This document shows, piece after piece, positions 1 to 16,915 of a stretch of DNA of 64,000 nucleotides. Under the pieces are notes generated by a model. That model was not told where the DNA came from. It searched no databases and saw only the letters and a list, made by a program, of their open reading frames with translations. A program made the translations under genes and the position numbers. Origin of the DNA: Catellatospora citrea (GTDB taxonomy: Bacteria > Actinomycetota > Actinomycetes > Mycobacteriales > Micromonosporaceae); the NCBI RefSeq assembly GCF_003610235.1, contig NZ_RAPR01000001.1:2232001-2296000 (forward strand). Direction: 5' to 3'. Numbering within the stretch: position 1 is the stretch's first letter; the number at the start of each line of letters is the position of its first letter.

Positions 1-26
1 GGGTAACCGGTCGGCCGCGCGCTCAT
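1..26 (-). CDS. Start of next histidine gene (probably hisB), truncated at window edge
   Basis: An ATG at 24-26 on the minus strand overlaps the hisC stop in an ATGA junction and opens a frame reading MSARPTGY before the window ends. In actinobacterial histidine operons hisB (imidazoleglycerol-phosphate dehydratase) follows hisC, so hisB is the likely identity. Only eight codons are visible and no motif can be checked; the assignment rests on gene order and coupling alone. Confidence 0.45.
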
Positions 27-1102
27 GGCCGCAGCTCCTTCATCGCATTCAGGAACGCGGTCGTCTCCTGCTCGGTGCCCGCGGTGACGCGCAGCCAGCC
101 GGGCAGGCCCACGTCGCGGACCAGCACGCCGTGGTCCAGCAGAGTCTGCCAGGCCGCCTGCTGGTCGGCGAAACGTCCGAACAGGACGAAGTTCGCGTCC
201 GAGTCGGCCACCGTCCAGCCACCGGCACGCAGCTCCGCGACGATGCGGTCGCGCTGTGCCTTGATCGCCTCGACCGTGCCCAGCAGCACGTCCGCGTGCG
301 CCAGCGCGGCGCGGGCGGCGGCCTGGGTGAGCGCGGAGAGGTGGTACGGCAGGCGGACCAGCTGCACCGCCTCGATCACCGCCGGGTGCGCGGCGAGGTA
401 GCCGACCCGCGCCCCGGCGAAGGCGAACGCCTTGCTCATGGTGCGGCTGACCACCAGCCGCGGGTGCCGGTCCAGCAGCTCCAGCGCGCTGGGCGTGCCG
501 GGGCGGCGGAACTCGGCATAGGCCTCGTCGACCACGACCAGGCCGGTCGTCTCGGCGAGCACCGCCTCGATCACCTTGAAGTCGAGCGCGGTGCCGGTCG
601 GGTTGTTCGGCGAGCACAGCAGCGTCAGCGCGGGCCGGTGCGCCCGGACCTGCGCGACCGCGTGCTCCACGGTCAGCCCGAAGTCCGCGTCGCGGCGGCC
701 GTCCACCCAGGTGGTGGCGGTGCCGACGGCGAGCAGCGGATGCATCGAGTACGCCGGGCCGAAGCCCAGCGCCGTGCGCCCCGGCCCGGCGAACGCCTGG
801 AACAGCTGCTGCTGCACCTCGTTGGAGCCGTTGGCGGCCCACAGCTGCTCGGCGCTCAGCCCGTGCCCGCAGTAGGCGGCCAGGTCGGCGCGCAGCTTCA
901 CCGCGTCGCGGTCGGGGTAGCGGTTCAGGTCCGCGATCTCCCCGGTGATCGCCCGACTCACCGCCCGCACGACCTCGTCGGGCAGCGGGTACGAGTTCTC
1001 GTTCGTGTTCAGCCGCACCGGCACGTCCAGCTGCGGCGCGCCGTACGCGCTGAGCCCGCGCAGATCCTCCCGCAGCAGCTCCTGCACCCAGTCCACGCTC
1101 AT
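23..1102 (-). CDS. hisC: Histidinol-phosphate aminotransferase HisC
   Basis: A PLP-dependent fold-type I aminotransferase that converts imidazole acetol-phosphate and glutamate to histidinol-phosphate in cytoplasmic histidine synthesis. The 359-residue protein has the family motifs: [11 protein letters not shown] near 31-41, SPNNPTG at 164-170, VDEAYAEF at 191-198 and the Schiff-base lysine in [17 protein letters not shown] (K224). The ATG at 1102 is preferred over an upstream in-frame start because the protein then begins like family members and its ATG overlaps the stop of a 23-codon mini-ORF (ATGA). It ends in another ATGA overlap with the next gene, so translation of the his genes looks coupled throughout. 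Confidence 0.95.
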   Translation of the reverse strand: MSVDWVQELLREDLRGLSAYGAPQLDVPVRLNTNENSYPLPDEVVRAVSRAITGEIADLNRYPDRDAVKLRADLAAYCGHGLSAEQLWAANGSNEVQQQLFQAFAGPGRTALGFGPAYSMHPLLAVGTATTWVDGRRDADFGLTVEHAVAQVRAHRPALTLLCSPNNPTGTALDFKVIEAVLAETTGLVVVDEAYAEFRRPGTPSALELLDRHPRLVVSRTMSKAFAFAGARVGYLAAHPAVIEAVQLVRLPYHLSALTQAAARAALAHADVLLGTVEAIKAQRDRIVAELRAGGWTVADSDANFVLFGRFADQQAAWQTLLDHGVLVRDVGLPGWLRVTAGTEQETTAFLNAMKELRP

Positions 1103-1170
1103 GCCGCCGCCTCGCTCCGCTCGTTGCCGGCATCGTCCGAGCTCATGATTCGCTCGCTGCGCTCGCTCAT
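1099..1170 (-). CDS. 23-codon mini-ORF coupling hisD to hisC (SERSER-type repeat)
   Basis: A 23-codon frame starts at an ATG that overlaps the hisD stop (ATGA at 1167-1170) and ends at a TGA that overlaps the hisC ATG (ATGA at 1099-1102). It begins MSERSERIM and ends NERSEAAA. The DNA is a simple GAGCGCAGCGAGCGA-like repeat of a kind often seen just before starts in Micromonosporaceae (recalled, not searched). A stable peptide function is unlikely; the more plausible role is a translational relay that lets ribosomes reinitiate across the hisD-hisC gap. It could also be a repeat insertion that happened to keep the reading phase. Confidence 0.5.
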   Translation of the reverse strand: MSERSERIMSSDDAGNERSEAAA

Positions 1171-2504
1171 GCCGCACCACCTTCGAAGCGGGCGGTCACG
1201 GCCTCGCCGTGGGCGGGCAGGTCCTCGGCGTTGGCCAGGGCCACCACGTGGTGCGCCACGTCGCGCAGCGCTTCCTCGGTGTACTCCACGACGTGGATGC
1301 CGCGCAGGAACGACTGCACGGACAGGCCCGAGCTGTGCCGGGCGCAGCCCGCGGTGGGCAGCACGTGGTTGGAGCCGGCGCAGTAGTCGCCCAGCGACAC
1401 CGGCGCGTACGCCCCGACGAAGATCGCCCCGGCGTTGCGCACCCGCATCGCCCACTCGCGCGCGTCGCGGGTCTGGATCTCCAGGTGCTCGGCGGCGTAC
1501 GCGTCCACCACGCGCAGCCCCTGCGTCAGGTCGTCGACCAGCACCGTGGCGGACTGCCGCCCGGACAGCGCGGTGGACACCCGCTCGCTGTGCTTGGTGC
1601 GGGCCACCCGCACCGCAAGCTCCGCGTCGACCGCGTCGGCCAGCGCGGGCGAGTCGGTGACCAGCACGCTGGCCGCCATCGGGTCGTGCTCGGCCTGGCT
1701 GATCAGGTCGGCCGCGACGTGCGCCGGGTCGGCGGTGTCGTCGGCCAGGATCGCGATCTCGGTCGGCCCGGCCTCGGCGTCGATGCCCACCACACCGCGC
1801 ACCAGGCGCTTGGCCGCGGTGACCCACAGGTTGCCGGGGCCGGTGATCAGGTCCACCGGCGCGCAGTCGTCGTGGGCGGGCAGCTCGCGTTCCGGATCGG
1901 CGGTGCCGCGGGTGCCGTGGGCGAGCATCGCCACGGCCTGCGCGCCGCCCACCGCGTACACCTCGTCGACGCCGAGCAGCGCGCACGCGGCCAGCACCCG
2001 CGCGTCGGGCAGCCCGGTCGCCCGCTGCGGCGGGCTGGCGATCACCAGGCTGGGCACGCCCGCGGCCTGCGCGGGGACCACGTTCATGACCACGGTCGAC
2101 GGGTAGACGGCCAGGCCGCCGGGCACGTAGAGGCCGACCCGGGACACCGGCAGCCAGCGCTCGGTGACCGTGCCGCCGGGCACCACCTGCGTGGTGTGGT
2201 CGGTGCGGCGCTGGTCGGCGTGCACCTTGCGGGTGCGCGCGATCACCTCCAGCAGGGCGGCCCGGACCTCCGGTTCGAGGGCCTGCTCGGCTTCCTTGAT
2301 CGCTTCCGCCGGCACCCGCAACGCGGCCAGGTCCACCCCGTCGAGGCGATGGGTGGCTTCCTTGACCGCCTCGACGCCATGCTCGCGCACCCCGTCGACC
2401 AGCGGGCGGATCTGCTCCACCGCCTGGCTGACGTCGATCTGGGCACGGGGCAGCAGGTTGCGCGGATCGATGTCACGTCCACGCAGGTCGATACGGGTCA
2501 ACAC
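1167..2504 (-). CDS. hisD: Histidinol dehydrogenase HisD
   Basis: Zinc- and NAD-dependent enzyme oxidising histidinol to histidine in the last two steps of the pathway. The 445-residue protein opens LTRIDLRG and carries the family signatures [14 protein letters not shown], the zinc-site segment ISQAEHDP and [12 protein letters not shown]. The GTG at 2504 is chosen because a TAGACT -10 box lies 7 nt upstream, as in a leaderless transcript, and the protein then starts at the usual family position. A GGGAGG overlaps the start too closely to be a normal ribosome site. It is the first gene of the visible his operon; its TGA overlaps the mini-ORF before hisC. Confidence 0.95.
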   Translation of the reverse strand: MLTRIDLRGRDIDPRNLLPRAQIDVSQAVEQIRPLVDGVREHGVEAVKEATHRLDGVDLAALRVPAEAIKEAEQALEPEVRAALLEVIARTRKVHADQRRTDHTTQVVPGGTVTERWLPVSRVGLYVPGGLAVYPSTVVMNVVPAQAAGVPSLVIASPPQRATGLPDARVLAACALLGVDEVYAVGGAQAVAMLAHGTRGTADPERELPAHDDCAPVDLITGPGNLWVTAAKRLVRGVVGIDAEAGPTEIAILADDTADPAHVAADLISQAEHDPMAASVLVTDSPALADAVDAELAVRVARTKHSERVSTALSGRQSATVLVDDLTQGLRVVDAYAAEHLEIQTRDAREWAMRVRNAGAIFVGAYAPVSLGDYCAGSNHVLPTAGCARHSSGLSVQSFLRGIHVVEYTEEALRDVAHHVVALANAEDLPAHGEAVTARFEGGAA

Positions 2505-2511
2505 CTCCCAA

Positions 2512-2517
2512 AGTCTA
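2512..2517 (-). promoter_or_regulatory. -10 box of leaderless hisD promoter
   Basis: TAGACT on the minus strand fits TAnnnT and sits 7 nt before the GTG of hisD, so transcription should begin at or next to the start codon. No convincing -35 is seen, which is common in actinobacteria. Confidence 0.55.
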
Positions 2518-2668
2518 CTGGCGCACGTACGCGGGCCGGTGTATGCGCCCAGGCACTGGGACAGTGACCCGGACCACTGAGTCATGGCCGCCGGCCACCG
2601 CTGCGCCGCGGACGACACCGAGCGGCCGCTACCGCGGGCGGACTATGCCCGTTGACACACTCCGGCGT

Positions 2669-2674
2669 TAGGCT
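2669..2674 (+). promoter_or_regulatory. -10 box of leaderless LON-N gene promoter
   Basis: TAGGCT lies 6 nt before the ATG at 2681, the spacing expected for a leaderless mRNA. A TTGACA at 2652-2657 is only 11 nt upstream, too near to act as the -35 for this box. Confidence 0.5.
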
Positions 2675-2680
2675 CACCTG

Positions 2681-3364
2681 ATGACCGGGACGCTGCCGCT
2701 GTTCCCGCTGGGCACGGTGCTCTTCCCGGGCCTGGTGCTGCCGCTGCACATCTTCGAGGAGCGCTGGCGCACGCTCATGCGCAACCTGATGGAGCTCCCC
2801 GACGGCACGCCGCGCGAGTTCGGCGTGGTCGCGATCGAACGCGGTCTGGAGGTCATGCCGCCGCCGCACGACGGCGTCGCCACCTCCGAGGTCGTGGTGC
2901 ACGAGGTCGGCTGCGTGGCACAGCTCCGCAAGATCACCGAGCTGCCCGACGGCAAGTTCGACATCGTCACCGTCGGGGCGCGCCGGTTCCGCATCACCGG
3001 TTTCGTGCCGAGCCCCCACCCCTACCCGGTGGTCGGCGTGGAGTGGCTGCCCGAGCCCGCCCCCGACGAGCTGGCCGACCAGCTCGCGCCCCGGGTGCTG
3101 GCCGCGTTCCGGGAATACCTGAGCGTGCTGCGCGGCGGGCCCGACGACCAGCTGCCCGACGACCCGACGGTGCTGTCGAACCTGGTCGCGGCCAGCGCGT
3201 CGCTCACCGTCGGCGACCGCCAGCAGCTGCTCAGCGCGCCCGACCCGGCGACCCGGCTGCGCCACGAGCTGACCATGCTGGCCCGGGAGACCGCGCTGCT
3301 GCGCGAGGTCCGGGCGGTGCCGGCCCAGCTGTCTCAGCTCGGCCCGGCGCCCGCGATGAACTGA
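2681..3364 (+). CDS. LON peptidase N-terminal (substrate-binding) domain protein
   Basis: A 227-residue stand-alone LON-N protein: it has the family opening LPLFPLGTVLFPGLVLPLHIFE and downstream FGVVAIERG, VGCVAQLRKI and GARRFRITG strands, but no AAA ATPase and no Ser-Lys protease domain. Such proteins bind protein substrates or regulate proteostasis; no exact function is established. It is divergent from hisD across 176 bp and converges with the DUF2567-like gene, overlapping it tail to tail by 31 bp. The ATG has no ribosome site but is placed for a leaderless transcript. Confidence 0.85.
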   Translation: MTGTLPLFPLGTVLFPGLVLPLHIFEERWRTLMRNLMELPDGTPREFGVVAIERGLEVMPPPHDGVATSEVVVHEVGCVAQLRKITELPDGKFDIVTVGARRFRITGFVPSPHPYPVVGVEWLPEPAPDELADQLAPRVLAAFREYLSVLRGGPDDQLPDDPTVLSNLVAASASLTVGDRQQLLSAPDPATRLRHELTMLARETALLREVRAVPAQLSQLGPAPAMN

Positions 3365-3999
3365 TCGTCGTCGTGGGCGGCCCACTCCTGCTCGTCCTCG
3401 TGGCGGCGCAGCGAGGGCCACCGCGACCAGGCCGCCGCCAGCGCGTACGTGACCACCGCGCCGAGCGCCGGGATGAGCAGGACGCCGCCGATCGCGTACG
3501 GGAAGAAGCTCAGCTTCTTCACCGCGCGCAGGTCCACCGGCCGCTGGACCAGCGTGTCCACCGGTGCGTGAGCGAGCTTGTCCTGGTAGGCGGCCAGCCC
3601 GATGTCGTGGCCCAGCCACCAGGCCGCCCAACCCGCGATCAGGGTGCCCAGCAGCAACCCGGCCAGCTGGATCGGTCCCCGGCGGGCGGGCAGCAGCGCC
3701 CACGCCGCGATCGCGCACAGCATCCCGAACCCGAGGCCGAGCAGCACGAACCAGCCCTCGGCCGCGGCCAGCTGCTCCGGCTCGGTGGAGGTGTAGACCG
3801 CGCCCTCCTCGACGATGCGCAGCGGCAGGGTCGGCGCGACCGCGTGCCACAGCAGCCCCAGCCCCAGCCCCAGCACGGCGATCACGACCGCCAGCGCCAG
3901 TGCCCAGAGGACGTCCGCGCCGCGGCCACCGCCCGGCCCCGACACGGGCCGGCCCGGCTCGATCGGGCCGTGGTACTGGGATGTGTCGTCGGAAAGCAT
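3334..3999 (-). CDS. DUF2567-like membrane protein
   Basis: A 221-residue membrane protein with about four hydrophobic segments: roughly 29-53, 83-104, 110-131 and 168-189. A short polar N-terminus and a charged acidic tail (HEDEQEWAAHDDDQ) should face the cytoplasm. The extracellular loop after the first segment contains RIVEEGAVYTSTEPEQ. It resembles the actinobacterial DUF2567 family, which has no known function. Its ATG is 6 nt downstream of TACGGT (4006-4011), so it too looks leaderless. Its 3' end overlaps the convergent LON-N gene. Confidence 0.6.
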   Translation of the reverse strand: MLSDDTSQYHGPIEPGRPVSGPGGGRGADVLWALALAVVIAVLGLGLGLLWHAVAPTLPLRIVEEGAVYTSTEPEQLAAAEGWFVLLGLGFGMLCAIAAWALLPARRGPIQLAGLLLGTLIAGWAAWWLGHDIGLAAYQDKLAHAPVDTLVQRPVDLRAVKKLSFFPYAIGGVLLIPALGAVVTYALAAAWSRWPSLRRHEDEQEWAAHDDDQFIAGAGPS

Positions 4000-4005
4000 G
4001 TTCGA

Positions 4006-4011
4006 ACCGTA
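4006..4011 (-). promoter_or_regulatory. -10 box of leaderless DUF2567-like gene promoter
   Basis: TACGGT on the minus strand fits TAnnnT and ends 6 nt before the ATG at 3999; there is no ribosome-binding site between them. Confidence 0.45.
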
Positions 4012-4096
4012 GTCCCCTCAGCTGTGACCGGGTCCGCGCCCTTCGTGCCCTGCTGCGATAAGTTGTCCAGACCGATCGCCGAACGCGGGAGCCGCA

Positions 4097-5464
4097 ATGA
4101 TTTCACAGGAACGGCTGCAGGAGATCGCGCGGCACTGGGCCGTGGCCGAGACCCTGCGCCGCGGCTACCCGTGCGAGCCGCGGCTCACCGAGTTCCCCGG
4201 CGGCTGGGTCGTCTGGTCGCCGCGCCCGGCGGACGGAACGGTGCCCGAGCCCGGCAGCGGCGAGACCGTGATCATCGATCGGGAGACCGGCGCGCTGACC
4301 GTCGTGCCCGGCCTGCCGCCCCAGGTCGCCATGAGCCGGTACACCGGCCCCGCCGCGACGGCCCAGGCCGCATACCCCGCGCCGCCGCTGCCTGTCCCGC
4401 CGCCCGGCGCCGTCAGCACGATGCCCCCGCCGATGCCCCCGCTGCCGCCCACGACCTCCGGTGCCGCCGACCCGCTCTCGCTGACCCCCGGCCCGCCCCC
4501 GCCGAACGCCGCACTGGTGTCCTCCCCGTTCGGCCCGCCCCGGCTGCCCGCCGACGAGCAGGCCCGGCGCGCGAACGCGCTCGCGGCGCAGCTCGCCCGG
4601 CTCAGCGGCCGTACGCCGGCACCCGCGCTCCCGCAGGTGGTGGCCACCCTCGAGGTCGTCGGCCGGACGTTCCAGGCACTCGGGCACACGGTCGACGCCG
4701 AGCCCGTCCATCACCCCGCCGTCATGCAGGCGCTGGCCGCGATCCCGCCCGGCAGCCGCACCCGCGGCGCGCACCGGCACCCCGACCTGATCGTCGTGTC
4801 CAAGGCCCTGTTCGAGCTCGGCGGAGCCGAGCACGCGGACACCGCCTGGGCCGCCCGGCAGCTCGCCGGGGCCACGCTGCGGCTGCACCTGCTGCGCGAG
4901 GGCACCGCCTCGGACAATCCCGCGCCCGCCGCCGCCTGCCACACCTGCGGCACCGTGCTGGTCTCCCTGGGCCTGCCCGGCGAGCCGCCCCGCGACCTGG
5001 TCCGGCCGGAGCCGCCGCAGCGCGGCGTGACCGGACGCGCGGCGCTGCGGGCGATCACCGCCGAGGCGGTGGCCGCCACGATCGCCGTGCCCGGCGTCCG
5101 CCACCGCCTGCCCACGCTGCCGTTCCTGATCGACCTGCTGGAGCCGTACGCTCCGTTCCACCCCGTGCTGCAGAGCCAGCCCGGGGCGGCGCAGCGCGTG
5201 GAGTCGTTCACGCTGGATGTCTGGACCCGGGAGCAGACCGCCGACACCCTCGGCGACCTCGCCGAACGCCTCGGCGCGCCGCTGTTCCCGATCGGCGGCG
5301 AGGCCGGCGGCCTGCACTCCGTCCTCGCCGTCGACGAGCGCCACCGCGTCTTCGCCGTCGACCACGCCGGGGCCTGGTTCCTCGGCCCCACCCTCGACGA
5401 CGCCCTGCAGACCCTGCTCATCGGCCGGTCCACCCCACGCGTGCGGGCCACCGGCACCTGGTGA
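4097..5464 (+). CDS. YwqJ-deaminase-like / SUKH-3 protein, degenerate deaminase site
   Basis: A 455-residue three-part protein. Residues 1-75 look like an Imm35/YrhB-type immunity domain (PGGWVVW, VIIDRETGALTVV). Residues 85-145 are a Pro-rich linker. Residues about 150-300 resemble the YwqJ-type deaminase fold: the CxxC zinc pair is present (C281, C284), but the usual HAE is HPD (H228-D230), so the proton-shuttling Glu is lost. Residues about 315-455 match SUKH-3 immunity domains (LGAPLFPIGGEAGG, then HRVFAVDHAGAWFLG). The gene sits in a polymorphic-toxin island, so an immunity or decoy role is likely. Its TGA abuts the stop of the homologous convergent gene. Start ATG has a modest GGGAG 6 nt upstream. 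Confidence 0.7.
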   Translation: MISQERLQEIARHWAVAETLRRGYPCEPRLTEFPGGWVVWSPRPADGTVPEPGSGETVIIDRETGALTVVPGLPPQVAMSRYTGPAATAQAAYPAPPLPVPPPGAVSTMPPPMPPLPPTTSGAADPLSLTPGPPPPNAALVSSPFGPPRLPADEQARRANALAAQLARLSGRTPAPALPQVVATLEVVGRTFQALGHTVDAEPVHHPAVMQALAAIPPGSRTRGAHRHPDLIVVSKALFELGGAEHADTAWAARQLAGATLRLHLLREGTASDNPAPAAACHTCGTVLVSLGLPGEPPRDLVRPEPPQRGVTGRAALRAITAEAVAATIAVPGVRHRLPTLPFLIDLLEPYAPFHPVLQSQPGAAQRVESFTLDVWTREQTADTLGDLAERLGAPLFPIGGEAGGLHSVLAVDERHRVFAVDHAGAWFLGPTLDDALQTLLIGRSTPRVRATGTW

Positions 5465-6718
5465 TCAGGCGGGCGGTTCCAGGGTGCCGTCGTCGCGCAC
5501 CCGCGGCATCGGGTGGCCCTGGAGCAGCACGACGAACGCGGTGTCCAGATCCGGGCCGGCGTACCACTCACCGGCCTGGTCGAGGACCCAGACCTGGCCG
5601 TTCGCGTCCACGGCGATGATCGCGTCGCCGGCCTGCTCGGCGCCGATCGGGGCCAGCTCCGTGCCGATCACCCGGCCGAAGTCGGCCAGCGAGGCGGCGG
5701 TCGCGCCGACCAGGTCGCCGCCCAGCTCGAACGGGCGCACCCAGTGCGCCACCCCCGGTCCGCGGCGCACCGAGACCAGGTACGGGAACTTCTCGATCGC
5801 CGCCCGCAGCGGCTCCAGCGGCGGGTGGCCGTACTCCTCCAGCGCCCGTACCGACAGCTCGGCCCACTCGGTCGCGGACACGATCCGCCCGTCCAGCTTC
5901 AGCGGCACGTCCCAGCCGCCCGCAGCCAGCGTCGCCGCGACGTCCGGGGACAGGTTGGCCAGCGGCCCCGGGATGCCCGTCGGCGGCGCGACCGGCTCGA
6001 CCGGCCCGACCGCGGCGGAGGCGGGCGCGAGCCCGAAGTGGATCCAGGCGGCCAGACAGGTGTCGCACGGCCCGGCCGGGGTGCCCGCCAGCGGGTCGGC
6101 CGGATCGCGGACCAGGGTCAGCCGCAGCTCCTGCACCTGCTGCGCGGCGGCCCGCACCTGCGCGATGCCCAGGCCCGGCTCGCCGCGCGACACCGCCGCG
6201 TGCTCCAGCTCGTGCAGCCAGTCCGACAGCACGATCAGCTCCGCGTGCCGCCGGGTGCCGCGCACCAGCGAACCCGGCGACTGCACCGCCAGCCACTTGA
6301 CCACCAGCGGGTGGTGGTGGAGCACCTGGTCGCCCTTGGCCCCGGTGGTCTCACGCGGCAGGCCGTCGCCGGGCACCAGCCGCACCGTGACGCCGGGCGC
6401 GAACCCGCCGCCCAGCCGCCGCAGCGCCGCCGCCGGATCCGCGGTGACCTGGGCGGCCGGCTCCTGCTCGGCGCGGTGCTGCCGGTGCAGGCGGCGTACG
6501 TGCTCCAGCGGCACCGACGGGTACGTGCTGACCCGGGCGTCCTGCCGGTCGATGACCAGCCGCGCGCCCGCGCCGGGCTCCGGCGGGCCGTCACTGTCGG
6601 GCAGCGTCCAGACGATGAAGCACTCCGGGAACTCCGCGACGTACGGCCGGTGCGTGCCGCCCGCCCCGCGGGCCAACTGCTCGGCTACTCGCTGCGCGTC
6701 CTGAGCGGTGACGGTCAT
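5465..6718 (-). CDS. YwqJ-deaminase-like / SUKH-3 protein, intact HAE and CxxC
   Basis: A 417-residue homologue of the convergent neighbour with the same order: Imm35/YrhB-like N-domain (CFIVWTLP, ARLVIDRQD), YwqJ-like deaminase core and SUKH-3 C-domain (LAPIGAEQAGD, QVWVLDQAGEWYAGP). Unlike its partner it keeps both deaminase signatures: HAE at 158-160 and CDTC at 218-221. It could therefore be an active nucleic-acid or nucleotide deaminase with a built-in immunity domain, or an immunity protein that kept the fold. The start at 6718 is chosen over an upstream in-frame start because AGGAAGGG lies 7-8 nt before it. It is transcribed in the same direction as the giant toxin gene upstream and could share its mRNA. 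Confidence 0.7.
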   Translation of the reverse strand: MTVTAQDAQRVAEQLARGAGGTHRPYVAEFPECFIVWTLPDSDGPPEPGAGARLVIDRQDARVSTYPSVPLEHVRRLHRQHRAEQEPAAQVTADPAAALRRLGGGFAPGVTVRLVPGDGLPRETTGAKGDQVLHHHPLVVKWLAVQSPGSLVRGTRRHAELIVLSDWLHELEHAAVSRGEPGLGIAQVRAAAQQVQELRLTLVRDPADPLAGTPAGPCDTCLAAWIHFGLAPASAAVGPVEPVAPPTGIPGPLANLSPDVAATLAAGGWDVPLKLDGRIVSATEWAELSVRALEEYGHPPLEPLRAAIEKFPYLVSVRRGPGVAHWVRPFELGGDLVGATAASLADFGRVIGTELAPIGAEQAGDAIIAVDANGQVWVLDQAGEWYAGPDLDTAFVVLLQGHPMPRVRDDGTLEPPA

Positions 6719-6859
6719 CGGAGTCCCTTCCTGCCTGATCCGGCCCACGCCCTGGCGCGGACCGGGTATCACCCTGCCACGGCCAGGGACGATCCCCGAA
6801 ACATGTCCAATGTAGACCGGTGATCCTATGGCGCACCCCGGCCCGCCCCGACACCGGCG

Positions 6860-7422
6860 TCAACCGTCGCGCTGCGGGCGACCGGCACGGACCCGCCGCC
6901 GCATCTCCTCCCGCCGGGCCTGCCACGCCGCGTCCAGCGCATCCAGTGCCGCCGGGTCGGTGGCGACCGGTTCCGCGGCCAGGTGGTCGGCCATCGAGCC
7001 GAGCTTCACGCCCATCGGGCCGAAGTAGATCAGGCCCGCCTCCTGCTGGAACTGCCCGCCGCGCTCGTACAGCTCGATCAGCGGCGCGAACGGGTCCGGC
7101 AGCGTGGACCCCGGCTCGGCCAGCGCCGCGAAGTGCAGGGCGTACTCGCACAGCCGCCGGTCGAGGTGGTTGGCCCCGCGTGCGGCGACCTGCGCGTACA
7201 CCTCGCGCACCAGCTCGGGGTCGGCCCGCGTGCCGGGGTCGACCAGCTGCGCGATGTCGAAGAACGGCCAGCGCCCCGCGGCGTCCAACTGTTGCGCCCA
7301 CAGCGCCGCCCGACGCAGGTACTCCGACATCAGCCGCGCCCGCGACGGCGCGCGCTCCTCGTCGTCGAGCCACTCGACCCGGGCGAGGCGGTCCGCGAGC
7401 GCGCGTGTCCGTTCGTCCGCAC

Positions 7423-7426
<4 letters not shown>
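6860..7426 (-). CDS. Hypothetical protein, candidate immunity to the last toxin module
   Basis: A 188-residue soluble, mostly helical protein with no family I recognise. It begins MSADERTRALADRLARVEW and contains a conserved-looking block GPMGVKLGSMADHLA near 140-154. Its ATG overlaps the stop of the giant toxin frame in an ATGA junction, the tightest possible coupling. In polymorphic-toxin loci the gene directly after a toxin usually encodes the cognate immunity protein, so it is the best candidate to neutralise the C-terminal HEYVE-containing module. Function is inferred from position only. Confidence 0.6.
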
Positions 7427-15885
<8,459 letters not shown>

Positions 15886-16033
15886 CCGCACCCTCCCCAG
15901 AGTTCGGCTCTCCCACGCGGTCCGGTCCGTGCCGGGCACGGGACATCCGGTGGCGCGCAGGCGCTCTGGGTAAGTTACTCGATCCGGACAAGAGCGCGCC
16001 AACCCGGTTGCGGCGAGGGGCGCCGATCCCGGC

Positions 16034-16039
16034 TAGAGT
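16034..16039 (+). promoter_or_regulatory. -10 box upstream of ybaB-like gene
   Basis: TAGAGT fits TAnnnT. Start of transcription would be near 16046, leaving a leader of about 29 nt that holds the GGGGAGGAG ribosome site at 16061-16069. It lies in the 189-bp divergent space between the toxin and this operon. Confidence 0.45.
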
Positions 16040-16074
16040 CGGCAGTCACCGGCCGTACCAGGGGAGGAGCCGCC

Positions 16075-16521
16075 GTGGCACAACGCTCCGATCGCGACGC
16101 CAACTCGGCGCTGCGCGAACGCTTCGCACAGGTGCACGACCAGTACACGCGGCTGCGCAACGGCATGGGCGACCTGCAGACCAAGCTCAAGGCATACCGG
16201 GCGACGGAGAAGTCACGCGACGGCCTGATCAAGGTCGCCGTCGACGCCCGCGGCCGGCTGGTCAAGCTGGAGCTGGAGCCGGCCGCGCTGCGCTCCTTCA
16301 GCGCCGCGGGGCTCGCCGAGGAGATCACCAAGACGGTCGCGCGGGCGGCCGACGCCGCGGGCGCGGGCGTGACGAGCCTGATGGCCGACGTGATGCCGCA
16401 GGACTCCGGGGCGGTGACGTTCCTGCGTACCAATGACATGAACGACCTGCTCAAGCGGCACGACGACATCATGGACTACCGTCCGGAGCCGCGTGGCGAC
16501 GAGCCGGAGGCCGCGCGATGA
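16075..16521 (+). CDS. YbaB/EbfC-family protein (ESX-associated type)
   Basis: A 148-residue protein whose core (residues about 25-110: coiled N-terminal helix LRERFAQVHDQYTRLRNGMGDLQ, then VDARGRLVKLELEPAALR and LAEEITKTVARAADAA) matches the YbaB/EbfC fold. In actinobacteria such proteins (EspL-like) often stand next to type VII secretion substrates, where they are thought to assist export or folding. The GTG start has GGGGAGGAG 6 nt upstream. Its stop overlaps the EspC-like gene by ATGA. It is divergent from the giant toxin, which supports a shared export pathway. Confidence 0.75.
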   Translation: MAQRSDRDANSALRERFAQVHDQYTRLRNGMGDLQTKLKAYRATEKSRDGLIKVAVDARGRLVKLELEPAALRSFSAAGLAEEITKTVARAADAAGAGVTSLMADVMPQDSGAVTFLRTNDMNDLLKRHDDIMDYRPEPRGDEPEAAR

Positions 16522-16901
16522 AGGAGTTCATCCCGGTCCGCTCGCTGAGCTGGCCCGGCGGCGACGGCACGCACCTCGACCTCGACCTGGCCCGGGACGC
16601 GGGCGGCCGGATGACGGCGGCGGGCAAGGACGTGACCGCGTTGCGCAACGGCGCCGGCGCGAGCATCGAGTCGGCCGGGTCGGCCAAGCCGTGGGGCACC
16701 GACGACGTCGGCAACGCCCTGGACAAGGGCTACTCGGAGATCGCGCCGAACATCCTGGCGCTGTTGCGGCAGGTCGGCACCGCCCTCGAGTCGATGGGCG
16801 GCAACATCACCCAGGCCGCCACCGTCACCTCCGACACCGACGTGGCCGCGTCGAAGCGCACCGACCAGGCGGGCAACCACAAACCGGATATCCCGGTCTG
16901 A
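16518..16901 (+). CDS. EspC/WXG100-like type VII secretion protein
   Basis: A 127-residue helical protein of the size and shape of ESX substrates or partners: helix about 20-55, a turn with KPWGTDDVG (the WxG-like position) near 57-65, and a second helix about 66-100. It resembles EspC-family secretion proteins. It is translationally coupled to the YbaB-like gene (ATGA) and faces away from the toxin gene, whose N-domain is of the CpnT/WXG100-like type. A plausible job is as co-secreted chaperone or targeting partner of the toxin. No ESX motor genes (eccC and others) are in the window. Confidence 0.65.
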   Translation: MKEFIPVRSLSWPGGDGTHLDLDLARDAGGRMTAAGKDVTALRNGAGASIESAGSAKPWGTDDVGNALDKGYSEIAPNILALLRQVGTALESMGGNITQAATVTSDTDVAASKRTDQAGNHKPDIPV

Positions 16902-16915
16902 CCTTTCCGCCCGGG

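Noticed and set aside
131..1660. Long plus-strand open frame opposite hisC and hisD
   Set aside because: Arg/Gly/His-rich translation with no domain; it is the GC-skewed shadow of well-supported genes. The same applies to the long antisense frames over dnaE, murE, leuS, dinB and the toxin gene.
2652..2657. TTGACA as the -35 of the LON-N gene
   Set aside because: Only 11 bp from the -10 box, too short for a normal sigma-70-type promoter.
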